Positions 8,419-16,590 of a stretch of 44,020 bases of DNA are shown here, one piece after another. The notes under the pieces are model-generated. The model did not search any database. It saw only the letters and a list, made by a program, of their open reading frames with translations, and was not told where the DNA came from. The DNA lies in the NCBI GenBank assembly GCA_021776435.1, contig JAJFFW010000121.1:1-44020 (forward strand). Reading direction: 5' to 3'. Within the stretch, counting starts at the first letter, position 1. Each line of letters begins with the position of its first letter. Source of the DNA: Parvularculaceae bacterium (GTDB taxonomy: Bacteria; Pseudomonadota; Alphaproteobacteria; Caulobacterales; Parvularculaceae). The position numbers were made by a program, and so were the translations under genes.

Positions 8419-9616
8419 ATGCTGCATCGTCTTTATTGGGGAATGGCAGTCTTTTTTGCGCTCATTTTTGTGAGCGCCGCCTTACGGGCGCAAACCACAT
8501 CAGACATGGCGGCCCCTGGTCGGGTCCTCATCGTCTATGACTCGTCAAATTCGATGTGGGGCGAGCTATCGGACAAATCCAGAAAATACGAGGCGGGACG
8601 AAATGCGCTATCGACGTTTCTAAATACCGAGTTCGGCGCGCGCCAGATCGGGTTTCGTGCCTATGGCCATCGCCGCAAAACCGATTGCCGCGACTCCGAG
8701 CTGGTGACGCCGTTCTCCGACGCAGCCACTGCGAAAGCCTCTATCGAGAAAGCGGTCACATCGATTCTCCCTACGGGGAAAACACCGATCACCTATAGTT
8801 TGCGTGAGGGAAGGAAGGACTTTGACAGTCGCGCCGGCGACATCCTCCTGATTAGTGACGGCATAGAGACCTGCGATATTGATCCGTGCACGTTAATGCA
8901 GGAATGGCAAAACTCAAATGTGAATATCCGCGTGCTCGTCGTCGGTGTCGGCCTAACCGAAATCGAACGAAGCGCCATGGCGTGCATCGCCGATGTTTCC
9001 GGTGGGAAGTATTTTGATGCTGATTCTGCTGATGGCTTTACAGAAGCCCTTAACGCAGCCAGCGAAGCGATTGACGAACCGGCCGGCGAGCCAAACCCCG
9101 TCGATCAAGGTCGAGGATACGCGCTACGCATTGCCGCTGCCGACGATCAGGGCCGGTCATTTATCGTCATTGGGCAGCTTTTAAAAGCAAGCGTAGGGCG
9201 GGTTGAGCGTTTCGCGAAACCCGCCATTCAGAGATCACCGCACGCTCCGATGGCGGGTATCGGCTTGCGACCTCCACCCGCCCTACGAGTCATCGACCCG
9301 GGCTATACGCTTGTTGATTGGAGAGGACTGCGTGGTGGGCGGTGACGGGTTCGAACCGAAGCCTTTGGGTGAAATTATCGTCAATTATTCGCCTTCTGAT
9401 AATTGGCCGGCAGAGCCCGACAGGGCCTCTGTCTATGCACTTGATGGTCAGGAGATTCTGAGCGGCTACATGACGCCGGGCAATGCGAAGAAATTCCTGC
9501 CCGGGCGGTATGGTGTTAAGGGTGGAGCTTCGGGCAGCGACGCGGTTGAGCAGGAGATCGTGGTCGTCCCCCACGAAACAATTACCGTCATGCTGAAACA
9601 CAAATTGGACGAATAG
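8419..9616 (+). pseudogene. VWA-domain exported protein, interrupted by a REP doublet and a frameshift
   Basis: The start is ATG 8419, with GGGGGAG 6 bases upstream. A signal peptide (about 1-24) is followed by a von Willebrand factor A domain with the MIDAS motif DSSNSMWG (D41, S43, S45). The first frame continues to a stop at 9343-9345. From about 9335 the protein resumes in the +1 frame (VVGGDGFEPKPLGEIIVNYS) and runs to TAG 9614-9616. Between them, 9193-9286 is a 94-base REP doublet read as low-complexity Arg/Pro-rich sequence. A single extra base in the CGTGGTGGGCGG stretch would explain the frameshift. VWA proteins of this kind bind ligands through a metal ion in the periplasm. The original product would be near 400 residues; the N-terminal VWA fragment may still be made. 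Confidence 0.75.
9193..9286. repeat. REP doublet (REPIN/BIME-like) with GTAG heads
   Basis: The element begins GTAGGGCGGGT and ends with its exact inverse ACCCGCCCTAC. The left half folds as GGCGGGTT-GAGCG against CGCGAAACCCGCC, and the right half as GGCGGGT against ACCCGCC. GTAG heads followed by a hairpin, in two inverted copies, are the signature of REP elements mobilised by RAYT (IS200-like) transposases. No RAYT gene is in this window. Confidence 0.75.
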
Positions 9617-9638
9617 AATGTTTGAAAGGGAGAATGTC

Positions 9639-10295
9639 ATGAAATTTGTAAAAATCTTTGCGCCGGTCATCCTCGCCGGAGCCTGCTCAGGGCCAACCAT
9701 CGCTAATGATGGTACGCCAGTATTACACCCCGTTGAAGCAGTCTGCATAGAATATGAATTAACCGGTCAAATGATGAACGGAACCACCACACGGTGCCAT
9801 CGCGACTACGCCTATGAACAATATGAGATCCAGAATATGTCGATTGGTTTTGGTGGTTTCTCTCAATCGCAAAACCAGCACAACATTACAATTGGCGATA
9901 CGATTTACGCGATTGATCTTTCCACAAATACCGGAACAAAAACAATAAACCCAATGTATGCCGGGCTTGTTTCAGCATTAGACAATCAGAGCCCGGACGA
10001 AATGGGGGCCGCCTTCATCAATGCCATGGGTTTTAACCAGACGGGCGCAACAAAGACCATCGCCCAAAATAATTGCAATGTTTACAACGCCCCGCAAATG
10101 GGAACGGTTTGCCTTACTGATAATGGCCTGATGTTGGAGCAAAGCATTATGGGGAATACGACGACGGCGGTCAGCGTAACGATAGGCGATGGCGGCGCCG
10201 ATGCCAACTACACGCTTTACCAAAATGTGCCGATTACTGACGGGCCGGATCTTTCCAACGGTCTGCAAGGCCTGATCAATCCGGGCGGGCAGTAA
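9639..10295 (+). CDS. exported protein, weakly DUF4412-like
   Basis: A 218-residue protein. The start at ATG 9639 is chosen over an in-frame ATG at 9618 because GGGAG lies 6 bases upstream and the signal peptide (MKFVKIFAPVILAGACSG) then begins properly. A Cys at residue 16 could be lipidated, but LAGAC is a poor lipobox. The body is Asn/Gln/Thr-rich, with four further Cys (VCIEY, RCHRD, NNCNV, VCLTD). The segment ITIGDTIYAIDLSTNTGTKT is reminiscent of DUF4412-type periplasmic beta proteins. It follows the broken VWA gene by 22 bases and may share its transcript. The function is unknown. Confidence 0.65.
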   Translation: MKFVKIFAPVILAGACSGPTIANDGTPVLHPVEAVCIEYELTGQMMNGTTTRCHRDYAYEQYEIQNMSIGFGGFSQSQNQHNITIGDTIYAIDLSTNTGTKTINPMYAGLVSALDNQSPDEMGAAFINAMGFNQTGATKTIAQNNCNVYNAPQMGTVCLTDNGLMLEQSIMGNTTTAVSVTIGDGGADANYTLYQNVPITDGPDLSNGLQGLINPGGQ

Positions 10296-10374
10296 AAATA
10301 TTCTAGGGATTGGATTTTGAAGCGGCTGAAGCGTTCGTTTAGCAACGTTAAATCCGCTACATGGAGCAACCAGC

Positions 10375-11187
10375 ATGAACAAAGCAATTGCAGCAACATT
10401 GGGCGGGTTGGCGTTCTCGGCGCTGATATTGTCAGCGGCGCCCGCCGCCGCCGGCGTCGCGTTTCAAGTAGAAACGACCGATCACGAGCAGAGCCCGCCC
10501 AAAACCGACTGGGTTGAGGCGGCAGTGGAAGGGCGCCATCTGAAGATCGGTATCGCCTCTTCCGACGGCGAGGACAGCGGCGACGTGATGATCTTCCGAC
10601 CGGATCGCGGCGCCAAAGGCACGCTCTACGTGAAACAAACCGACGGGTCAGTCTTTGCCGTTGACGGGGAAAGCGGCGGGCCGTCATTTGGCGACAAAAC
10701 CCCGCCCGGCATGAGCGAAGCCCAATGGCGGATGATTGCCGACGCCATGAAACAGGCCGGCGTTTCCGGTCAAATGCCGAATAGCCTTCCGGGAGGGCAA
10801 CGCCAGCGCGTCGCGGTCGCACGGGCAATCGTTCATAATCCGCAACTCGTTCTCGCTGATGAACCCTCTGCCAAGGGGTTTGACGTATTTGATGAAGACA
10901 AATTACGCAGCCATGTGATCTGGGCTGCGCCAACGAATAAAATCACCGGCGGCGACCAGCTTGCGGTCGCGTTTCAGGCGCTCGGCGATTTCCTCAACCT
11001 GCCGACCGTTCCCGCGGAAATGAGCGACGAGCTTTTCTTCTTTTACTTATCCGCTTTTGACGGATTGCTCCCGATCGGCGGCGAGACGTATTCGCCCGCT
11101 GGCGACCTGATTGAATCATGGCGGCTCAGAAATCCACAAGTGCAAAAAGTGAACTTGTCGGAATTCGATGTTGAGGAGACGAAATAA
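10375..11187 (+). CDS. exported DUF4412-like protein containing an ABC-ATPase fragment
   Basis: A 270-residue protein with a signal peptide ([20 protein letters not shown], cleavage near 26). Residues 27-130 resemble DUF4412-type periplasmic proteins (FQVETTDHE... [18 protein letters not shown]). Residues about 134-166 are foreign. [16 protein letters not shown], then [13 protein letters not shown], is the C-loop (signature) and Walker B region of an ABC transporter ATPase, differing from the usual sequence at only a few positions. From about 168 the secreted-protein character returns ([18 protein letters not shown]). There is no Walker A, so it cannot be an ATPase. A GGAG about 9 bases before ATG 10375 supports the start. 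It is an in-frame chimera; function uncertain. Confidence 0.7.
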   Translation: MNKAIAATLGGLAFSALILSAAPAAAGVAFQVETTDHEQSPPKTDWVEAAVEGRHLKIGIASSDGEDSGDVMIFRPDRGAKGTLYVKQTDGSVFAVDGESGGPSFGDKTPPGMSEAQWRMIADAMKQAGVSGQMPNSLPGGQRQRVAVARAIVHNPQLVLADEPSAKGFDVFDEDKLRSHVIWAAPTNKITGGDQLAVAFQALGDFLNLPTVPAEMSDELFFFYLSAFDGLLPIGGETYSPAGDLIESWRLRNPQVQKVNLSEFDVEETK

Positions 11188-11477
11188 CCGCAGCATAACC
11201 GCGGCGCGGCAATCACCGTTTCATTGTTGATCCATAAGAATTTCTGGCATTCGCGGACACCGGATACATTGGACGCGACCTTTCGCCGGTATGTCCGGCA
11301 TCAGCGCCTCTGGGACAAAATGAGGGATTTGCGTAAGAGAGGGTATTTGGCTCATCGTCACCATTGAGGAGTGAACGATGAGACGAAAACGGAACGCCAT
11401 CAGGGCTGTCCCTTGTTGTCGCCGCTTACCGTAGCCTTTTTTGCGGAAATCTTTCCCGCAAAATTGAATGCAACGTA
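11188..11477. other. intergenic region with a hairpin, no supported gene
   Basis: A possible 89-residue minus-strand frame here lacks protein-like composition and a ribosome site. An imperfect hairpin, TTTTGCGG against CCGCAAAA (11437-11463), lies just beyond the MFS stop. It has no U-run on the 3' side in either direction, so I do not call it an intrinsic terminator. Confidence 0.4.
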
Positions 11478-12815
11478 TTACGACGCCCAATCGTGTTTCA
11501 GGCGCGGCGCGGTATAGATAAACAAACCCGCGGCGATAATATAAAAGATGATGCCGCAGAGGATCGCGTAACGCAGCGACTCGTTGTGAAACACCGCCGT
11601 CAGACCGTCCGATATTGCACCGATCGCAAGATTGCCAAGGCCAATGCCGATCAGATTGTTAATGAACAAAAAGATCGCCGATGCAGTGGCGCGCATATTG
11701 GGTTGCACAAGATGCTGAAAAGCGGCGAGCACAGGCCCGAGCCAAACGAGACTTAATGCTTGCAGCACCAAAAACGCCGGGAACGCCACCCACAAAGACG
11801 GGGCCAGCACGCCGATAATAAAAAACGGTATGGTCGCGAGGAAGGCCGCCGCCGGCACCAGCGCATAAGCGGCTTTATTATTCGGCCCATAGCGGTCCGC
11901 CATGGCGCCGCCCAGCCAGATACCGGCAACGCCGCCAATCAATAAGACCGCGCCGTAAAAATAGGACGCGTAAAGCAAGTCGCTGGCGTTTGCAGGTACA
12001 AGAAAATCCGGCATCCAGGCGAAAAACCCGGGCAGCGCATCGCCAAAGCTCCGTACAAAGAAAGATGGTAGCCAGAAGATCAAACCGTACCCCATCATAG
12101 ACGAGCTGGCAGCGCCAAAAGACAGCCCCCAAAAGCTCGGCTTATGAATGAGCGTTTGCACGACCTCAGAAAGTTTTGCGGGATTGGTTTGGGCGTTGGC
12201 GCCGTCGAGGCCGCCGCGCTTTGGCTCGCGCATGGTCAGGCAAAAAATCGGCGCGATAACAAGCCCCGCAAGCCCGACAATAAAAAACGCAGAGCGCCAG
12301 CCAAGATAGCTCGTCAAAACACCTCCGAGCAAAATGCCAAACGCCGAGCCGATCGGAATGCCAAAAGAATAAAGGCTGAGGGCGCGGGCGCGCTGGTTCG
12401 GCGGGAAATAATCCGATATCAGCGAATAGGCTGGCGCAACGCCGCCCGCCTCGCCAACACCAACACCGAGGCGCGCCAAAAAAAGCTGTAGAAAATTTTG
12501 CGCCAGTCCGCTTGCCGCCGTCATCGCGCTCCAGATGGCAAGTGCAATGGTCATGATCCATGTGCGGCTCTTGCGATCAGCGAGCATCGCGATAGGAATG
12601 CCGAGAAAGGTATAAAAGAGCGCAAAAGCAAGCCCGCCCATCAGGCTGAGCTGTGTATCGGTGAGCGCCAGTTCCGACTTGATCGGCACTGCGAGAATGC
12701 CGACGATCTGCCGGTCAATGAAATTAAAAGTGTAAACGACCACCAGTATGAACAGGACGTAGGCACGGTATAAAGGAGATGCCGATGACGATGTTGAAGG
12801 CAACGTTGCGCTCAT
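11478..12815 (-). CDS. spinster-like MFS transporter
   Basis: A 445-residue carrier with about 12 hydrophobic helices. The N-terminal YTFNFIDRQIVGILAVPIK is the mark of the spinster-like (Spns) branch of the major facilitator superfamily. The loop 2-3 motif appears as ADRKSRTWIM and the helix-5 region as GEAGGVAPAYSLISDYFP. It sits in the inner membrane; the substrate cannot be read from the sequence. ATG 12815 directly follows the TAG of the hydrolase gene upstream, so the two are translationally coupled. The neighbouring TonB receptor and hydrolase suggest it imports, or exports, a product released from an outer substrate. Confidence 0.9.
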   Translation of the reverse strand: MSATLPSTSSSASPLYRAYVLFILVVVYTFNFIDRQIVGILAVPIKSELALTDTQLSLMGGLAFALFYTFLGIPIAMLADRKSRTWIMTIALAIWSAMTAASGLAQNFLQLFLARLGVGVGEAGGVAPAYSLISDYFPPNQRARALSLYSFGIPIGSAFGILLGGVLTSYLGWRSAFFIVGLAGLVIAPIFCLTMREPKRGGLDGANAQTNPAKLSEVVQTLIHKPSFWGLSFGAASSSMMGYGLIFWLPSFFVRSFGDALPGFFAWMPDFLVPANASDLLYASYFYGAVLLIGGVAGIWLGGAMADRYGPNNKAAYALVPAAAFLATIPFFIIGVLAPSLWVAFPAFLVLQALSLVWLGPVLAAFQHLVQPNMRATASAIFLFINNLIGIGLGNLAIGAISDGLTAVFHNESLRYAILCGIIFYIIAAGLFIYTAPRLKHDWAS

Positions 12816-13778
12816 CTATTGCGCACCCGTGCCTGGTTCTGCGTGTAGTCTTTCCAAAAAGGCGATGGCGTCGGCAACCGTTTGCGCTGGCGCTTCTTCC
12901 TGCGCGGCATGACCAACACCTGGATAGGTAATCATCTGCGCACCGGGAATGCTCGCCGCGATCTGACGGCCCTGCTCAATGGGTATAATGATATCGCCCT
13001 CGCCCCAGAGGATTAATGTAGGAGCGGTGATGCGCGATAGCGCATCTGTCGGATCAGGCAATGTAAACTCTTCTAGCGACTTGAGCATCGCGGCGCCATT
13101 GCCTGTGCGGCGCATCATATCGTGCATCGTCGCAAGGCGCTCTTCGTTGATTTTGGCGTCGTCGGCATAAATATATCCCATGCTCGTACGGACTCCAGCT
13201 TCCGGCGCAGTCAACAGATAGGCCTTCATCGCCGCGGGAATTTCTGCTGGTTCGTCGCCAGCGCCGTTGAGCGGAAAGGCGCCGGGCGATATCAGGATCA
13301 ACCCATCAACTCGCTCAGGTGAGTCCGATGCAAACCGCCACGCCGCCAACCCACCAAGGGAGTTGCCAACAATCGACGCGCGCTCAATGGCGAGCGCATC
13401 CATAACATCGCCGATAAAGGCGGCGCGCTCTTGCGGCGCATAGCGCTCGCGCGGATCGGGACCGGTCAGGCCATGGCCGAGCAAATCATAACGAATGACG
13501 CGGTAGTCATTTCTCAGCGCCGCAGCCCACGCATCCCAGGTCTCCAGACTATGGGTAAAGCCATGAATAAGAATAAGCGGCGGTGCGGTTACGTCGCCCT
13601 CTTCCCTTACCCTTACACGCGCGCCGGCAATATCAATAAAGCGATCCGCTGATGTCAGATATGTCGCCTCGACGCCCGTAGCGCTTTCGCCTTGCATCGC
13701 CTTCCAGGTGAGCCCACCGATGATAGCGACCCCCGCAAGGACAATAATAAGCAGTGCGACGAGCGTCTTTTTGAACAT
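12816..13778 (-). CDS. membrane-anchored alpha/beta hydrolase
   Basis: A 320-residue protein with an N-terminal hydrophobic helix (3-22) that is an anchor or uncleaved signal. The fold-typical oxyanion HGF is at 72-74. The nucleophile elbow is GNSLGG with Ser140, the acid is probably Asp262 (WGEGD), and the base is His290 (GVGHAAQEE). All catalytic positions are present, so it should be an active esterase or related hydrolase in or at the periplasm. AGGA lies 7-8 bases before ATG 13778. It lies between the TonB receptor (93 bases upstream) and the MFS gene (abutting), suggesting it hydrolyses the imported compound. Substrate unknown. Confidence 0.9.
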   Translation of the reverse strand: MFKKTLVALLIIVLAGVAIIGGLTWKAMQGESATGVEATYLTSADRFIDIAGARVRVREEGDVTAPPLILIHGFTHSLETWDAWAAALRNDYRVIRYDLLGHGLTGPDPRERYAPQERAAFIGDVMDALAIERASIVGNSLGGLAAWRFASDSPERVDGLILISPGAFPLNGAGDEPAEIPAAMKAYLLTAPEAGVRTSMGYIYADDAKINEERLATMHDMMRRTGNGAAMLKSLEEFTLPDPTDALSRITAPTLILWGEGDIIIPIEQGRQIAASIPGAQMITYPGVGHAAQEEAPAQTVADAIAFLERLHAEPGTGAQ

Positions 13779-13871
13779 GTGTTCATCCTGTGCGTTAGAT
13801 AACGGCTGGGCGGCGACGCATTATGCCCGTCGCCGCCTGGGAGGATCCCCCTTACTGCAATTTCGGGCGGA

Positions 13872-16259
13872 TTAGAACTGCACTTGAACTGTTCCGGTGA
13901 CCGTGCGCGGCGGTCCGAAGAACGCCGCCTCGACGCCCTCCGCGCCGAGCGTCGAGCGCAAAGGCTGAACGAAACTGCCGTCCTGGTTCTGCGCGAGGAA
14001 GTTATAGCCGGCGACGCGATATTCGCGGTCGAGCAGATTCTTGCCGTGCATCGCCATTTGCAGCCGCCCGTCGTCGGACGTCCAAACAAGGCTTGCATCG
14101 AAGAGGCCGTATCCGCCTTGATCGAGAAACGCGTTGGGCACCTCAAACTGATGCGTGCGCGATTTGTAGGACACGGTCGTAATCAACGACGTCTCGCCGC
14201 CATGGCCGAACACATCCATCGGATGGCTGTAGGTCGTCGTCAGCGCGCCGGAGAATTCAGGCGTGTTCTGAACGACGCGATCATCAGAAACGTCAACCGT
14301 GCCGACCAGGAACTCGGTATAATCCGCGTCGATCCAGCCGCCGCCCCAGCTCATCGAGAAACTGTCGCCAGCGCCGAGAATATCTTCTGCGAGAAGGGCC
14401 GCGCCTTCCCATTCAATGCCGAAGAATTCAGCGCCGCCGGCATTGGTGGTGACGCCGATAAAGGTCGGCGCGCCGGTGATCGGGTCCGTGCCGCCCTGCG
14501 AGCCGGGGATTTGTACATTCGAGTAATCGCTATAGAAAAATGCGAAATTCGATGTCACCCGGCCTTCCATAAGGGTCGATTTCCACCCCAATTCGATCGT
14601 ATCGACTTCCTCAGGTTCAAAGAGCATGAACTGAAAGATGTCGTCGGCGTCGACATCGCCATCGCCGTCGAAGTCGACACTCACCGCGCTTGTCTGACCG
14701 CGCGGATCGAAGCTGCCGCCCTTGAAGCCCTGGGAATAGGAGACATAGAAATTATGCTCATTATTCGGGCTCCAGGAAAGCGATACGCGCGGGTTGAAGT
14801 CCGTGAATGTCTTCGATCCGTCAAAGTCCGACGTCGTCGCAATCAAGGTTGGCGAGCCGCCAAAGGGCTCCGTGTTGCCGCCGATAAAGGTCCTGCGCAG
14901 CACGTGCGCCGTCCGCTTGTCGCTGGTATAGCGGCCGCCAACCGCAAGCTCGACACCCGGCAATCCGATGATTTCTTCGAGATCGAACGTCACATCGCCG
15001 AACACCGACCACGAACTGGTGTCGATATCGCCTGACGTATTGGCGTTGAGCCCCGGCAAGCCAATGAACGTTCCAACCACGTCCAGCACGACGTCGAACG
15101 TGTCTTTTGCGCTGGCGTCTATGAAATAGAATCCAGCCACCCCGGCGACCGCGTCGCCTTCATACAATATCTGAAATTCTTCCGTGAACTGCTCGTTCTC
15201 ATAGATCACCGGAACGTCGACGTCCGCAGATGGCAGGCTGTCGAAGTCGATCTGCTGGATGTTGTCGTCTTCGCGATAGGCGGCGATGTTCTTGATCGTC
15301 CACTCATCGTTAAGTTTGAGTTCGACGAGAAGCGCGCCGCCATAGGCTTGGGCTTCGTTCTTGCCGGAAATGCCGGCCCGCGTGTCAAACACGTCGTCAA
15401 GCACCGGCGCGCCCGTCAAAAGGCTCGGGATTAAACGATGGCCAGATTTCGGATTGGAATCATCGTCAAGATAATCGCCGCTCAACCGCACAAACAGATT
15501 GCCGGTGTCAAGTTCGGCGCTCGCCCGGAAAGCGAGAACATCCTTGTCGTAATGTTCCTGCCCCGTCGTCAGATTCTCGCCATAGCCCTCGCGCGCCAGA
15601 TAGGCGACCGTGCCGCCGACCGAGAAAATATCGGTAAGCGGCAGCGCGGCGGTGGCGACAACCTCGCGTTGTCCATACGTGCCGCCCGAGGCGCGCAATT
15701 TTAGCGATGGTTCGTGGCCGAGACGCCTCGTCACATATTTGATCGCGCCGCCCACTGTGTTGCGGCCGTAGAGCGTACCCTGAGGCCCCCGCAACACCTC
15801 GATCCGCTCCACGTCATAGATGTCGAGCACGGAGCTCTGCGGCCGGTTGAGATAAACGTCGTCGACATAGATGCCAACGCCGGCTTCAAACCCGGCGACA
15901 GGGTCCTGCTGGCCGACGCCGCGAATGAAGGCGGTAAGCGTCGAATTGGTGCCGCGCGAGACTTTCAACGTCGTGTTCGGCACCGACTGGGTGAGATAGG
16001 TGATGTCCTGCGCGCCGACTTTTTCAAGCTGCTCGCCGCTCACCGCCGTGACCGCGATCGGCACGTCCTGAAGCGATTCATCGCGCCGGCGGGCCGATAC
16101 GATGATCTCGTCTCTACTGGCCTCACTGGCCTCGGATGTGCCGGCTTCTTGCGCCAGCACAGAACCGGCGCCGGCACAAAGCGACAGGGTTGAGCAAAAG
16201 GCCAAAAGCCCTGCTTTGCCTGTCGATCTAAAAAATCTGGTGTTGATGGTACCCGCCAT
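13872..16259 (-). CDS. TonB-dependent outer-membrane receptor
   Basis: A 795-residue receptor with a strong GGGAGG 6-8 bases before ATG 16259. The signal peptide runs to about residue 36 (SVLAQ). A TonB-box-like DEIIVSARR follows at 50-58. The plug domain has VERIEVLRGPQGTLYGRNTV (150-169), and the 22-strand barrel ends with the typical terminal Phe (TVQVQF). The sequence is of the type often found near catabolic hydrolases in alphaproteobacteria rather than a classical siderophore receptor. It heads a minus-strand unit with the hydrolase and MFS genes. The AraC-type gene upstream probably controls it. The plus-strand frame of 383 codons inside it is a shadow. Confidence 0.93.
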   Translation of the reverse strand: MAGTINTRFFRSTGKAGLLAFCSTLSLCAGAGSVLAQEAGTSEASEASRDEIIVSARRRDESLQDVPIAVTAVSGEQLEKVGAQDITYLTQSVPNTTLKVSRGTNSTLTAFIRGVGQQDPVAGFEAGVGIYVDDVYLNRPQSSVLDIYDVERIEVLRGPQGTLYGRNTVGGAIKYVTRRLGHEPSLKLRASGGTYGQREVVATAALPLTDIFSVGGTVAYLAREGYGENLTTGQEHYDKDVLAFRASAELDTGNLFVRLSGDYLDDDSNPKSGHRLIPSLLTGAPVLDDVFDTRAGISGKNEAQAYGGALLVELKLNDEWTIKNIAAYREDDNIQQIDFDSLPSADVDVPVIYENEQFTEEFQILYEGDAVAGVAGFYFIDASAKDTFDVVLDVVGTFIGLPGLNANTSGDIDTSSWSVFGDVTFDLEEIIGLPGVELAVGGRYTSDKRTAHVLRRTFIGGNTEPFGGSPTLIATTSDFDGSKTFTDFNPRVSLSWSPNNEHNFYVSYSQGFKGGSFDPRGQTSAVSVDFDGDGDVDADDIFQFMLFEPEEVDTIELGWKSTLMEGRVTSNFAFFYSDYSNVQIPGSQGGTDPITGAPTFIGVTTNAGGAEFFGIEWEGAALLAEDILGAGDSFSMSWGGGWIDADYTEFLVGTVDVSDDRVVQNTPEFSGALTTTYSHPMDVFGHGGETSLITTVSYKSRTHQFEVPNAFLDQGGYGLFDASLVWTSDDGRLQMAMHGKNLLDREYRVAGYNFLAQNQDGSFVQPLRSTLGAEGVEAAFFGPPRTVTGTVQVQF

Positions 16260-16409
16260 TTGCAGCCTCCCAGTGCGCGAAATTGTTGTTTATGGCGTCA
16301 CGTTAGGCGATCTGAATAGGCAGCATAATGACGGCTTGGCTCAATAATAGTGTACTTTTTCGCTCATACCGCCGAAGAGTCGATCGAAATTGTGCTCTTT
16401 TGGGAGCAG

Positions 16410-16487
16410 CCCTAGTGTGGTGGATTTGAAATTCGTTGTGAGCAAGCTGCGAATTATGTAACGAACTTCAAATCCACCACACTAGGG
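16410..16487. repeat. 28-base near-perfect inverted repeat
   Basis: The left arm (16410-16437, beginning CCCTAGTGTGGTGGATTTGA) and right arm (16460-16487) are inverse complements with one mismatch in 28, around a 22-base loop. It lies between the AraC gene and the TonB receptor. It may be a MITE-like or dispersed element; it lacks a following U-run, so it is not a standard terminator. Confidence 0.75.
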
Positions 16488-16590
16488 CGTTTCCGAGGAA
16501 AAGTGGTTCGCGGTTTTCCGATTAAGGAAACGCGCAAAAAAGACTCTAGCGCTATTCCTGATTCAGTTGGAACCGGAATGGCGCTAGGGC
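16488..16590. repeat. composite dispersed palindromes at the AraC 3' end
   Basis: GCGTTTCC pairs with GGAAACGC around GGAAAAGTGGTTCGCGGTTT, a repeat type common in alphaproteobacteria. Directly after it, CTAGCGCTATTCC (16546-16558) pairs with GGAATGGCGCTAG (16575-16587). The second hairpin includes the stop codon of the AraC-type gene and could help end its transcript. With the 28-base inverted repeat beside it, this fills most of the 324-base gap. Confidence 0.6.

Noticed and set aside
10217-10933. 238-codon minus-strand frame opposite the ABC-fragment gene
   Set aside because: Very Arg-rich, no start signal. I also considered whether the ABC motif was the artefact, but the plus frame has signal peptide, ribosome site and protein-like composition.
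11437-11463. Hairpin near the MFS stop as an intrinsic terminator
   Set aside because: The runs beside the stem are T on the 5' side and A on the 3' side in both directions, so there is no U-run after the stem.
11221-11490. 89-codon minus-strand frame after the MFS gene
   Set aside because: No ribosome site, composition unlike neighbours, and it overlaps the MFS 3' end.
13884-15035. 383-codon plus-strand open frame opposite the TonB receptor
   Set aside because: It is antisense to strongly supported receptor sequence, is Arg/Ala-rich, matches no domain and has no ribosome site. It is a shadow caused by codon bias.
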